DNA from: Stenotrophomonas maltophilia
GTDB taxonomy: Bacteria; Pseudomonadota; Gammaproteobacteria; Xanthomonadales; Xanthomonadaceae
Assembly (NCBI GenBank): GCA_009912235.1
Contig: WNDS01000004.1
Span: 1-64,000, forward strand
Length of the DNA: 64,000 bases
Reading direction: 5' to 3'
This document shows, piece after piece, positions 54,360 to 62,358 of this stretch. The position numbers and the translations under genes were made by a program. Below the pieces are notes generated by a model, which worked only from the letters and a program-made list of their open reading frames with translations, made no database searches and was not told the origin of the DNA. Numbering within the stretch: position 1 is the stretch's first letter; every line of letters begins with the position of its first letter.

Positions 54360-55118
54360 ATGCGCAGCGGCAATCCGGCTCTTTCCGAGTCCACGTTCCT
54401 CGACCTGGCCAGTGGCTCGGTCGTTTCCCAACCCGGCCAGGCGATGACCGTCAACGGCACCGTCAACAAGACCGGCATCCTGCTGCTGTTGACCGTGCTG
54501 ACCGCCGCCTACGCCTGGAGCCAGTCGGCGGGCACCTTCGGTGAACCGCTGCCGGCGGCCCGCCTGTTCGCCATCGGTGGCGCCATCGGCGGCCTGGTGC
54601 TGGCGCTGGTGACCGTGTTCAAGAAGGAATGGTCGCCGGTGACCGCGCCGATGTACGCGCTGGTGGAAGGCCTGTTCCTGGGCGCGGTGTCGGCCATGTT
54701 CAACGCCAAGTTCCCGGGCATCGTGTTCCAGGCGGTGCTGTTGACCTTCGGCACGCTGTTCGCGCTGCTGTTCGCCTACCGCAGCGGCGTCATCAAGGCC
54801 GCCGAGAACTTCAAGCTCGGCGTCATCGCCGCCACCGGCGGCATCGCCCTGCTCTACCTGGCCTCGTTCGTGCTGAGCTTCTTCAGCATCGACGTGCCGG
54901 TCATCCATGATTCGGGCTGGCTGGGCATCGCCTTCAGCCTGTTCGTGGTGGTGGTGGCCGCACTGAACCTGGTGCTGGATTTCGACTTCATCGAAACCGG
55001 CGTCGAACAGGGCGCACCGAAGTACATGGAGTGGTATGGCGCATTCGGCCTGATGGTGACCCTGGTCTGGCTGTATGTGGAATTCCTGCGCCTGCTGTCG
55101 AAGATCCAGCAGCGCTGA
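54360..55118 (+). CDS. Bax inhibitor-1/YccA family membrane protein
   Basis: A 252-residue protein with seven predicted membrane helices (from about residue 40 onward). The family features are the N-terminal cytosolic segment NPALSESTFLD and the C-terminal DFDFIETGVEQGAPKYMEWYGAFGL, with Asp residues in the last two helices. Bacterial members act as ion/H+ leak channels or, like YccA, as inhibitors of the FtsH protease; which applies here is not known. GGAGA precedes the ATG. A strong bidirectional terminator follows. Confidence 0.9.
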   Translation: MRSGNPALSESTFLDLASGSVVSQPGQAMTVNGTVNKTGILLLLTVLTAAYAWSQSAGTFGEPLPAARLFAIGGAIGGLVLALVTVFKKEWSPVTAPMYALVEGLFLGAVSAMFNAKFPGIVFQAVLLTFGTLFALLFAYRSGVIKAAENFKLGVIAATGGIALLYLASFVLSFFSIDVPVIHDSGWLGIAFSLFVVVVAALNLVLDFDFIETGVEQGAPKYMEWYGAFGLMVTLVWLYVEFLRLLSKIQQR

Positions 55119-55140
55119 GTCATCCCGTGCCGTAAACCAC

Positions 55141-55167
55141 AAAGGGCGCCCCATCGGGCGCCCTTTT
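55141..55167. terminator. Bidirectional terminator between BI-1 and TSUP genes
   Basis: AAAGGGCGCCC and GGGCGCCCTTTT flank a CATC loop between convergent genes, with A- and T-runs on both sides. Confidence 0.9.
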
Positions 55168-55178
55168 CGTTGGGGCGT

Positions 55179-55940
55179 TCAGCGCGCCAGCAGCGCTGGC
55201 AGCGACGAGGCCAGCATCGCCAGCCCCGACAGCGTCAGCAGGCCCAGCACCACCTGCCGGAAGCGCGCCTCACTGATGCCGGTGTAGACCCGAGCGCCCA
55301 GCAGCGTCGGCAGCAGCATGGCCGGTGCCACGATGGCGAAATACGGCAGCATCGGCCGGGTCACCATGCCACTGCCGGCATAGATGGCCAGAGTCACCGC
55401 CAGCATGGCCAGGTTGAAGTTCTGGATGACCGCGCGCTGCGCGTCCTTGCCCAAGCCGCGCAGCGTGGTCCACAACGTGGGCACCGGGCCGGCGAAACCG
55501 CCGATGCCGCTGAGCATGCCGCCCGCCATGCCGGCCAGGGCATCGCCGACGCGGCCACCGGCAGTGACCGGCGGCAGCGAACGCGCCATCAGCATCAGCG
55601 GGCACCACAGCACCAGAAAGCCGTCCAGCAGCACCTTGAACCACACCATGTCCAGCCGCGGCAGCACCGCCACGCCCAGCGGAATGCCGGCCAGCCCGCC
55701 AAGCACGAACGGCAGCAGCAGTTTCAGCTGGAAGCCGCGGCGCACGGTGAACACCGCCAGCAGCTGGCCCACCAGTGCCCCGAACACCGACAGCGCGGCA
55801 GCCAGCCGCGGGTCCAGCGTCCAGGCCCAGAACGACATCGCGACCATGCCGAAGGCGAAGCCGGACAGGCCCTGCACGAACCCCGCCACGATGGCACCCA
55901 CTGCCACCATCAAGTACACCGTGATGCCCGCCTCTTCCAT
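55179..55940 (-). CDS. TSUP-family (TauE/SafE) permease
   Basis: A 253-residue integral membrane protein with about eight hydrophobic segments and the two-repeat TauE/SafE pattern (GFVQGLSGFAFGMVAMSF near residue 20 and GGMLSGIGGFAGPVPTLW near residue 140). Members export or import sulfur-containing or small organic anions. The start at 55940 has homology from its first helix. A LysR regulator lies 23 bp upstream in the same direction, so the regulator and the transporter may form an operon. The substrate is unknown. Confidence 0.87.
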   Translation of the reverse strand: MEEAGITVYLMVAVGAIVAGFVQGLSGFAFGMVAMSFWAWTLDPRLAAALSVFGALVGQLLAVFTVRRGFQLKLLLPFVLGGLAGIPLGVAVLPRLDMVWFKVLLDGFLVLWCPLMLMARSLPPVTAGGRVGDALAGMAGGMLSGIGGFAGPVPTLWTTLRGLGKDAQRAVIQNFNLAMLAVTLAIYAGSGMVTRPMLPYFAIVAPAMLLPTLLGARVYTGISEARFRQVVLGLLTLSGLAMLASSLPALLAR

Positions 55941-55963
55941 CCGCCACCCTCGTTGCCGGGCGC

Positions 55964-56872
55964 TCAGGCCCCGGTAGTGCCGTGCCCAGCGTAATGCGCG
56001 GCCAGGTGATCGACCAGCGCGCGCACCTTCGGCGCCAGCGCGCGCGCATGCGGGTACAGCGCGAAGTAGCGGCGCGTGCCGCCGTGCCAGGCCGGCAGCA
56101 CGCGGATCAAGCGGCCCGCACGCAGATCCTGCTGCACGGTCAGCGCGGTGAACAGGCTGATGCCCATGCCGGCCAGCGTGGCCGCATACAGCGCCGGGGT
56201 GGCATCCACGCGCAGGCGGTTGCCCACCTCCACCAGCGCGCGCGCCGCGCGCGGCCCCTCCAGCGGCCACGGCGCAATGGCAGGCACCGGACTGAACGCC
56301 AGCAGCGCATGGCCGGCCAGCTCGCCGGGCTGCCGGGGCAGGCCATGGCGAGCGATGTAGGAAGGGGCTGCAACCAGCACGCGCTCGCAGCAGGCCAGCT
56401 CGCGCGCCACCAGCTGGCTGTCCGGCAGCGACGGCGCAATGCGCAGCGCCAGGTCGAAGCCACCGCCGAGCAGGTCCGCCAGCTGGTCGTCCGCCGACAG
56501 GTCCAGCGACACCTGCGGATGGCGGGCCAGGAAGCCCGGCAGCCAATGCGGCAGCTCCTGGCTGGCCACCACCTGCGGCACACTGATGCGCACGCTGCCG
56601 CTGGGCTGCGCCTGGCCGGTGCGGGCACGGTCATCGGCCGCCTCCAGCCGGTCCAGCAGCGCCACCGCATCCTGGTAGTAGCCACGGCCGGCTTCGGTCA
56701 GCGACAGGCGGCGGCTGTTGCGGTCCAGCAGCCGCACCTGCAGGTGTTCCTCCAGCTGCCGCAGCTGGCGTGACATCGCCGAGTGCGTGGTTCCCAGCCG
56801 TTCGGCCGCAGCGGTGAAGCTGCCGGCATCGACGATGCTGCGCAGCGCGCGCAGGGCGGCGAAGTGGTCCAT
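55964..56872 (-). CDS. LysR-family transcriptional regulator
   Basis: A 302-residue LysR regulator. The N-terminal winged helix holds the helix-turn-helix SFTAAAERLGTTHSAMSRQLRQLEEHL (residues about 18-44, shown in pieces: SFTAAAERLG, TTHSAMSRQLRQLEEHL). The C-terminal effector domain begins SGSVRISVPQVVAS. The start at 56872 gives the canonical MDHFAALRALRSIVDAGS. It is in the same direction as the TSUP permease, an unusual arrangement because LysR genes are more often divergent from their targets. Confidence 0.93.
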   Translation of the reverse strand: MDHFAALRALRSIVDAGSFTAAAERLGTTHSAMSRQLRQLEEHLQVRLLDRNSRRLSLTEAGRGYYQDAVALLDRLEAADDRARTGQAQPSGSVRISVPQVVASQELPHWLPGFLARHPQVSLDLSADDQLADLLGGGFDLALRIAPSLPDSQLVARELACCERVLVAAPSYIARHGLPRQPGELAGHALLAFSPVPAIAPWPLEGPRAARALVEVGNRLRVDATPALYAATLAGMGISLFTALTVQQDLRAGRLIRVLPAWHGGTRRYFALYPHARALAPKVRALVDHLAAHYAGHGTTGA

Positions 56873-57234
56873 CGGCGGCAGCTCCCGGAAGCGGAGCCCG
56901 CGAACTGCGGGCCGCGCCAGCTTACCAAGCGCCGTCGCCGGCCTTGCGCACCGGCAGCGCCAGGATCGCATCGGAGGCAAGCACCTCGCCAAAAGCGTCT
57001 TCGACCTGGGCCAGCGAAGCGCCATGCAGTGCGCGATGCCCGATGCGCTGGCCACCGGCGAGGTCCAGGTCGCGGCTGGCGGTGGCCTCACCGTCTACGA
57101 TCACCCGACAGCCGCGCGGTGCGCGACGGCGTCACTCGCGGCACCGACCCATGCACCTGTGCGAAATCCGCACGCCCCGACGCTGTGAAATCGAGCCATG
57201 CCCCGCTGCGCTTCTGCTCTTGGCAGGCTCGACG
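56873..57234. other. 362-bp gap holding a gene remnant
   Basis: No intact gene was found between the LysR start and the stop of the membrane protein gene. The gap holds the isochorismatase-like remnant (56922-57160) and otherwise featureless GC-rich sequence. Confidence 0.5.
56922..57160 (-). pseudogene. Remnant of an isochorismatase-family hydrolase gene
   Basis: The minus strand encodes a C-terminal fragment (VIVDGEATASRDLDL, then GGQRIGHRALHGASLAQVE) like the end of cysteine hydrolases of the isochorismatase family. Just upstream the frame shifts near 57107: GAASDAVAHR is in one frame and GCRVIVDGEAT in the next, with a GC repeat (CGCGCGG) at the join. The space to the next gene (57235) is too short for the N-terminal catalytic half. 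This looks like a decayed gene. The call is from pattern memory, so confidence is modest. Confidence 0.4.
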
Positions 57235-57645
57235 CTACGACCGCAGCTTGACCCCATTGAGCCGCACGACCATCGCGTGGTCACGACCCAGCACCACTTC
57301 AGCGGTATTGCTGCCCGCACGCACGGCACCTGCGAGGCCGGCCGGATACTTCACTGGCACGCCGGCCAGCGTCTGTACATGCTCGGGCGGAGAGAACCGG
57401 CTCCTGATCACGAACTCCCCGCAGCTGCCTTCGAGCAGATAGACGGGCAATCCTGCCGGAAATTCGATCAACTGTAGGATGCGCGCCTCGCTCTCCGGCA
57501 GGCTGCGGAGGGGCGCCCGATGCTTGCGCAGGCGGCGCAGCGCACGCTGGGCGCGGGACCACGGCCAGTAGAAGGTGGCGTAGATCGCCACGCCAATGGC
57601 ATAGACGGCAACGACCGCCGCGACCCACACGGCCGCCTCAGGCAT
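57235..57645 (-). CDS. Membrane-anchored protein of unknown function
   Basis: A 136-residue protein with one N-terminal membrane helix (residues about 5-28, VWVAAVVAVYAIGVAIYATFYW cut here: AVVAVYAIGVAIYATFYW). An Arg-rich segment follows (SRAQRALRRLRKHRAPLR), so the rest is probably cytoplasmic. A small beta-rich domain (LPVYLLEGSCGEFVIRSRFS, HAMVVRLNGVKLRS) ends the protein. I do not recognise a family. It lies downstream of icd on the same strand, separated by a hairpin. Confidence 0.65.
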   Translation of the reverse strand: MPEAAVWVAAVVAVYAIGVAIYATFYWPWSRAQRALRRLRKHRAPLRSLPESEARILQLIEFPAGLPVYLLEGSCGEFVIRSRFSPPEHVQTLAGVPVKYPAGLAGAVRAGSNTAEVVLGRDHAMVVRLNGVKLRS

Positions 57646-57687
57646 CTGAAAAAACCCTGTTGGTGAAAACCCGCAGTTGAAAACGCA

Positions 57688-57713
57688 GACGGGCCGTACA
57701 AGGACGGCCCGTC
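57688..57713 (-). terminator. Hairpin between icd and the membrane protein gene
   Basis: GACGGGCCGT and ACGGCCCGTC flank a 6-nt loop 64 nt after the icd stop. The following T-run is weak. Confidence 0.5.
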
Positions 57714-57776
57714 TTCAACACTTCCCGCCCCTGCTGGACATCGCCTGAAACGATCTCCAGCAGGAACACCGGCCGC

Positions 57777-58781
57777 TTACAGGCGGCTGGCGATGGCCTG
57801 GGCGAAGCTCATGGTGGTACCGGTGCCGCCGAGGTCGCCGGTCAGCGAATCCTTGGCTTCCATGGTAGCCACGCTGGCCTTGCGCAGGCGCTCGGCGTTT
57901 TCCGGCTGGCCGATATGGTCCAGCATCTGTGCAGCTGCCAGCAGCAGTGCGCAGGGGTTGGCCTTGCCCTGGCCGGCGATGTCCGGCGCGGTGCCGTGCA
58001 CGGCTTCGAAGATCGCCGCGTCCTTGCCGATGTTGGCACCCGGGGCCAGGCCCAGTCCGCCGACCAGGCCGGCGCACAGGTCGGAGATGATGTCGCCAAA
58101 AAGGTTGGTGGTGACGATCACATCGAACTGTTCCGGACGCATCACCAGCTGCATGCAGCAGTTGTCGACGATCATTTCCTGGAACTCGATCTCCGGGTAC
58201 TGCGCGGCCACTTCACGGGCGACGTTCAGGAACAGGCCCGAGGTCGACTTGATGATGTTGGCCTTGTGCACGGCGGTGACCTTCTTGCGGCCGACGCTGC
58301 GGGCCAGTTCGAAGGCGTAGCGCACGATGCGCTCGGAGCCCTTACGGGTGATGCGGGTGCCGGAGAAGGCGGTCTCGCCATCGGCCGACACTTCCTGGCC
58401 TTCGGCCAGGTAGGCGCCTTCGGTGTTCTCACGCACGGTGATCAGGTCGACGTTGTCGAAACGCGACTTGGTGTTCGGGAAGGTGTGCGCCGGGCGGACG
58501 TTGGCGTACAGGTCGAAGTGGCGGCGCAGGCTGACGTTGATGGAGGTGAAGCCGCCACCGACCGGGGTGGTCAGCGGGCTCTTCAGGGCCACCTTGTTGC
58601 GCGCGATCGACTCCAGCGTGACCGCCGGCATCAGGTCACCATGCTTTTCCAGCGCGGCCAGGCCAGCGTCGGCGTCTTCGTATTCCAGGCCGGCGTTGAG
58701 CTGGTCCAGCACGAACAGGGTGGCGTCCATGATCTCCGGGCCGATGCCGTCGCCGCGGATGACCGTGATTTTCTGCGTCAT
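57777..58781 (-). CDS. icd: Isocitrate dehydrogenase (NAD-dependent type)
   Basis: A 334-residue beta-decarboxylating dehydrogenase. The substrate-binding segment is SINVSLRRHFDLYANVRP, the catalytic Tyr is in ITRKGSERIVRYAFELAR and the Lys in VTAVHKANIIK, and the metal-binding Asp is in NLFGDIISDLCAGLVGG. The length and the cofactor loop (EAVHGTAPDIAGQGKANP) resemble the short NAD-linked enzymes of xanthomonads rather than the 416-residue NADP enzyme of E. coli. It converts isocitrate to 2-oxoglutarate in the TCA cycle. Confidence 0.88.
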   Translation of the reverse strand: MTQKITVIRGDGIGPEIMDATLFVLDQLNAGLEYEDADAGLAALEKHGDLMPAVTLESIARNKVALKSPLTTPVGGGFTSINVSLRRHFDLYANVRPAHTFPNTKSRFDNVDLITVRENTEGAYLAEGQEVSADGETAFSGTRITRKGSERIVRYAFELARSVGRKKVTAVHKANIIKSTSGLFLNVAREVAAQYPEIEFQEMIVDNCCMQLVMRPEQFDVIVTTNLFGDIISDLCAGLVGGLGLAPGANIGKDAAIFEAVHGTAPDIAGQGKANPCALLLAAAQMLDHIGQPENAERLRKASVATMEAKDSLTGDLGGTGTTMSFAQAIASRL

Positions 58782-58904
58782 TGATCCAATTCCGAACAGG
58801 GGGAAAAACGCCGTCCGGAGATGCCCGGAAACGCCGGCGCGAGGGAAGTTTCACCCGCAATTATGCCTGAGCCGGCTCGGAGACCCCAAATAGACCATGG
58901 TCCG

Positions 58905-58927
58905 GTAGCGCCGGGCCATGCCCGGCG
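58905..58927 (+). repeat. SMAG REP element downstream of the AhpD-like gene
   Basis: GTAG head plus CGCCGGGC-CAT-GCCCGGCG palindrome, identical in the stem to the pair at 8683-8730. Confidence 0.8.
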
Positions 58928-58946
58928 GCTTTTCGTTCAGGTAACC

Positions 58947-58965
58947 GCCGGCCAACGGCCGGCAC
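58947..58965. repeat. REP-like palindrome
   Basis: GCCGGCC-AAC-GGCCGGC palindrome 20 bp from the previous element, resembling the one at 3392-3412. Confidence 0.6.
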
Positions 58966-58970
58966 GACAT

Positions 58971-59363
58971 TCAGTGCTCGTGCGCGTCCGGGGCGGCGGC
59001 GCCGCCTTCGAGCTGGTCGAGGAAATAGACAGCACGGCGCAGGTGCGGGATCACGATCGAGCCGCCCACCACCAGGCCCACCGAGAAGGTCTCGAAGAAC
59101 TCTTCGCGGGTCACGCCGGCGTCCTTGCACTGGGCCACGTGGTAGCTGATGCAGTCGTCGCAGCGCAGCACCATCGAGGCGACCAGGCCCAGCAGCTCCT
59201 TGGTCTTCACGTCCAGCGCGCCGGCCTGGTAGGTCTGGGTGTCCAGCGCGAAGAAGCGGCGCACCACCTGGTTGGGTTCACCCAGGATGCGCTCGTTCAT
59301 GCGCTTGCGGAAATCGATGAATTCGGCGATGCGGTCCTTGCTGCCGTCGTCGGTCGCGCTCAT
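58971..59363 (-). CDS. AhpD-like/carboxymuconolactone decarboxylase-family protein
   Basis: A 130-residue helical protein of the CMD/AhpD family. The redox CxxC motif is LRCDDCISYHV near residue 68, with the His a few residues later as in AhpD-type peroxidases. LDVKTKELLGLVASMV is the family helix before it. The ATG overlaps the glutaredoxin stop by 4 nt (ATGA), so the two redox proteins are co-translated. The partner peroxide or thiol substrate is unknown. Confidence 0.85.
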   Translation of the reverse strand: MSATDDGSKDRIAEFIDFRKRMNERILGEPNQVVRRFFALDTQTYQAGALDVKTKELLGLVASMVLRCDDCISYHVAQCKDAGVTREEFFETFSVGLVVGGSIVIPHLRRAVYFLDQLEGGAAAPDAHEH

Positions 59364-59650
59364 GCCTGGCCCTGCCCGGCCAGCAGCGGCTCCAGCCGGC
59401 CTTCACGGTGCAGGGCCATCATGTCGTCGTAGCCGCCGACATGGACCTCGCCCACGAAGATCTGCGGCACGCTGGTGCGGCGGGTCAGCGCCATCATCTT
59501 CTCGCGCTCGGCCGGGTCCAGGTCGATGCGGACCTCGGTCCACTGCTGGCCCTTGCTCTTGAGGAAGTTCTTGGCCGCCACGCAGTACGGGCACACCGTG
59601 GTGGAATAGATGGTGATGGCGGGGGTGCCGCCGGCAGGCTGGTCTGTCAC
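59360..59650 (-). CDS. grxC: Glutaredoxin 3
   Basis: A 96-residue glutaredoxin. The active site is TVCPYC near residue 17, the cis-Pro is in TSVPQIFVG, and the glutathione-binding HVGGYDDM follows. It reduces disulphides with glutathione. The GTG at 59650 is preferred because GGAG lies 7 nt upstream and homology starts there. An in-frame ATG at 59680 falls inside a TATATG -10-like box, so it is probably not translated. It is co-transcribed with the AhpD-like gene. Confidence 0.88.
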   Translation of the reverse strand: MTDQPAGGTPAITIYSTTVCPYCVAAKNFLKSKGQQWTEVRIDLDPAEREKMMALTRRTSVPQIFVGEVHVGGYDDMMALHREGRLEPLLAGQGQA

Positions 59651-59792
59651 AGGAAACTCCACGATGGATCGACGGTCCATATATGGTACCGGTGCGCTGG
59701 ATTTTCCATGTCACCGCCGCAACACTGTGGATTAACGAACGGTTGCCCCCTGCCCTGCCACGCTGGGCGCGCCCTGCCCGAGGACTTCCTGC

Positions 59793-61439
59793 TTGCGAGC
59801 CCTGCTGCTGTCGACCGCTGTCACCCTGGCGCTGGCCGTGCCGATGGCCCGGGCCCAGGAAAAGCTGCCGGACATCGGCTCGTCGGCCGGTGAGCTGCTG
59901 ACCCCGGCGCGCCAGGCCGAGTACGGCGCCATGATGCTGCGCGAACTGCGCAACTACGGCTACCTGCTGGACGACCCGCTGGTGAACGAGTGGCTGCAGA
60001 CCATGGGCACCCGGCTGGGGGCCAGCAGCGCCCTGCCGAGCCAGTCCTACACCTTCTTCATGATGCGCGACCGGCAGATCAACGCCTTCGCCACGCTGGG
60101 CGGCTACATCGGGGTCAATGCCGGCCTGGTGCTCACCGCCGAGCGCGAGGACGAGGTGGCCGCCGTGCTCTCCCATGAAATCGCCCACATCACCCAGCAG
60201 CATGTGCTGCGCGGGGTGGAACGTGCCCAGCGCGACCAGATTCCGATCCTGCTGGGCATGCTGGCGGCGGTGGTGGCCGCCCAGGCCAGCAACAGCACGT
60301 CCTCGGGCAATGCGACGATGGCGGCCATCAGCTCGGGCATGGGCCTGATGCAGCAGCGCCAGATCAATTACACCCGTTCCAACGAGTCCGAGGCCGACCG
60401 CCTGGGCATCCGCACGCTGGCCCGCAGTGGCTACGACGTCGACGCCATGGCCGGCTTCTTCGAACGCATGTCCAGCGCCATGCGCGGCAACGACGGCGGC
60501 TACAGCGTGCCGGAGTTCCTGCGCAGCCACCCGGTGAACACCACCCGCATCAGCGAGGCCAAGGCGCGCGCCGAGCAGATGAAGAAGAACACGGTGGTGC
60601 TGACCACCGAGGTGCCCGGCGGCGTGCGCCAGGAACGGGTGAACCCCAGCGACCCGTCGCTGGCCGAACCGCTGCTGCGCGGCAACAACCCGCTGCTGCC
60701 GAGCACGGTACTGACCATTCCGATGGGCCAGCTCAGCCGCGGCAGCAGCGGCCAGTTCGACTGGGCCCGCGAACGCCTGCGCGTGCTCAGTGCGCCCACC
60801 GTGGCCGACCTGGACCGCGAGTACGCCGACCTGGCCCGCCGCCAGAAGGACGGTCTGACCCCCGCCCAGCGTTACGGCCAGGCGCTGGCCCAGATGGGCA
60901 CCGGTACCGCCGGCGCCGCCACGGCGGTGCGCACCCTGGCCCAGCTCAACGATGCCGACCCGGGCAACCTGTGGGTGGCGCTGGCGCTGGGCGAGGCCGA
61001 ATCGCGCTCGGGCCACCCGGCCCAGGCCAACACCCGTTTCGAGACGCTGCTGCGCGAACACCCCGGCAGCCGGGCGGTGGCGCTGACCTTCGCCGAGGTG
61101 CTGAACGAACAGGGCGGCCGCACGGCGGGCCAGCGCGCGCAGGCGATGCTGCGCCCGCTGCTGTCGCAAAGCAGTAACGATCCGGTCTTCCAGCAGCGTT
61201 ACGCCCGCGCCAGCGAGCTGGCCGGCGACAGCGTGCGTGCCAGCGAGGCCTACGCCGAATCGGCGTTCCTGACCGGGCGCCCCGAACAGGCGCTGATGCA
61301 GCTGCAGGCGCTGAAGAACAACCCGGGGCTGGATTACGTGGGCCGGGCGCGGGTGGACGCACGCATCGAGGCGATCACCCCCACGGTGCTGGAACTGCGC
61401 CGCCAGGGCGTGCAGGACCCGGAACTGGACCGACGCTGA
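59793..61439 (+). CDS. bepA: M48-family periplasmic metalloprotease/chaperone BepA-like
   Basis: A 548-residue periplasmic protease and chaperone that helps assemble or degrade outer-membrane proteins such as LptD. The signal peptide is residues about 1-20. The zinc motif HEIAH lies in VLSHEIAHITQQHVLRG near residue 129, and the third ligand is in NESEADRLGIRTL. The C-terminal half (from about residue 340) is TPR-like. The start is a TTG at 59793 with GAGGA 8 nt upstream; no ATG would keep the signal peptide. It is divergent from grxC. Confidence 0.91.
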   Translation: MRALLLSTAVTLALAVPMARAQEKLPDIGSSAGELLTPARQAEYGAMMLRELRNYGYLLDDPLVNEWLQTMGTRLGASSALPSQSYTFFMMRDRQINAFATLGGYIGVNAGLVLTAEREDEVAAVLSHEIAHITQQHVLRGVERAQRDQIPILLGMLAAVVAAQASNSTSSGNATMAAISSGMGLMQQRQINYTRSNESEADRLGIRTLARSGYDVDAMAGFFERMSSAMRGNDGGYSVPEFLRSHPVNTTRISEAKARAEQMKKNTVVLTTEVPGGVRQERVNPSDPSLAEPLLRGNNPLLPSTVLTIPMGQLSRGSSGQFDWARERLRVLSAPTVADLDREYADLARRQKDGLTPAQRYGQALAQMGTGTAGAATAVRTLAQLNDADPGNLWVALALGEAESRSGHPAQANTRFETLLREHPGSRAVALTFAEVLNEQGGRTAGQRAQAMLRPLLSQSSNDPVFQQRYARASELAGDSVRASEAYAESAFLTGRPEQALMQLQALKNNPGLDYVGRARVDARIEAITPTVLELRRQGVQDPELDRR

Positions 61440-61486
61440 GCGCCAGATGACCGGCCGATGGCAGGTTCCATACGGTTTCGGCCCGG

Positions 61487-61517
61487 AGGTCACAAACCTG
61501 TCATCAAACCGTAGTCT
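61487..61517 (+). promoter_or_regulatory. Pho box and -10 upstream of phoB
   Basis: Two half-sites, GGTCACA (61488-61494) and CTGTCAT (61498-61504), place GTCA exactly 11 nt apart, the spacing of PhoB-binding direct repeats. TAGTCT (61512-61517) lies at the -10 distance and no -35 is present, as in PhoB-activated promoters. phoB is therefore probably autoregulated. Confidence 0.7.
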
Positions 61518-61556
61518 ACTGGCACCACTCCAGTAACCGAGCCCTACGGTGTCCCT

Positions 61557-62246
61557 GTGCAGAAACGCATCCTGATCGTCGACGACGAGCCCTCGATCCG
61601 TGAAATGGTCGCCTTCGCGCTGCGCAAGGGCGACTACGAACCGGTGCATGCCGGTGACGCCCGCGAAGCCCAGACCGCCATCGCCGACCGCGTGCCGGAC
61701 CTGATCCTGCTGGACTGGATGCTGCCCGGCACCAGCGGGCTGGACCTGGCCCGCCGCTGGCGCAAGGAAACCCTGACCCGCGAAGTGCCGATCATCATGC
61801 TGACCGCGCGCGGCGAGGAAAACGACCGCGTCGGTGACCTGGAAGCCTGTGTGGACGACTACGTGGTCAAGCCGTTCTCGGCCCGCGAACTGCTGGCCCG
61901 CATCCGCGCGGTCATGCGCCGTGCCCGCGAGGACGATGAAGACGGCAGCGTGGCCGTCGGCCCGATCCGCATCGACGGGGCTGCCCACCGCGTGTTCGCC
62001 AGCGACCAGCCGGTGCCGATCGGCCCGACCGAATACCGCCTGCTGCACTTCTTCATGACCCACCCCGAGCGCGTCTACACCCGCGCCCATCTGCTGGACC
62101 ATGTCTGGGGTGGCAGCGTGTACGTGGGGGAACGCACCATCGACGTGCACATCCGCCGCCTGCGCAAGACCCTGGAACCGTTCAACGCGGAAAACATGGT
62201 GCAGACCGTGCGTGGCGCGGGCTGCCGCTTTTCCACCGCCACCTAA
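61557..62246 (+). CDS. phoB: Phosphate regulon response regulator PhoB
   Basis: A 229-residue OmpR-type response regulator. The receiver has the acidic pair VDDEPS, the phosphorylated Asp in LILLDWMLPGTSG (about residue 53), Thr in IIMLTARGEE and Lys in DYVVKPFS. The C-terminal winged helix carries LLHFFMTHPERVYTRAHLLD and IRRLRKTLEPF. The start is GTG at 61557. It is followed 112 nt later by phoR and then ppk, the phosphate-starvation module, and has a Pho box upstream. Confidence 0.95.
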   Translation: MQKRILIVDDEPSIREMVAFALRKGDYEPVHAGDAREAQTAIADRVPDLILLDWMLPGTSGLDLARRWRKETLTREVPIIMLTARGEENDRVGDLEACVDDYVVKPFSARELLARIRAVMRRAREDDEDGSVAVGPIRIDGAAHRVFASDQPVPIGPTEYRLLHFFMTHPERVYTRAHLLDHVWGGSVYVGERTIDVHIRRLRKTLEPFNAENMVQTVRGAGCRFSTAT

Positions 62247-62358
62247 GTCCCGTCGTGCCGGCGCCGCGCCCTTCGCGGGCGCCGGTACCGGCAACTCAAC
62301 TCTGCTATAATCCTTAGTTCTTGCCTGCGAACCACCGCTTCCCATCGACGAGACTGCA

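Noticed and set aside
59651..59680. ATG at 59680 as the glutaredoxin start
   Set aside because: It lies within a TATATG -10-like element, has no ribosome-binding site and adds ten residues without homology; the GTG at 59650 has GGAG at good spacing.
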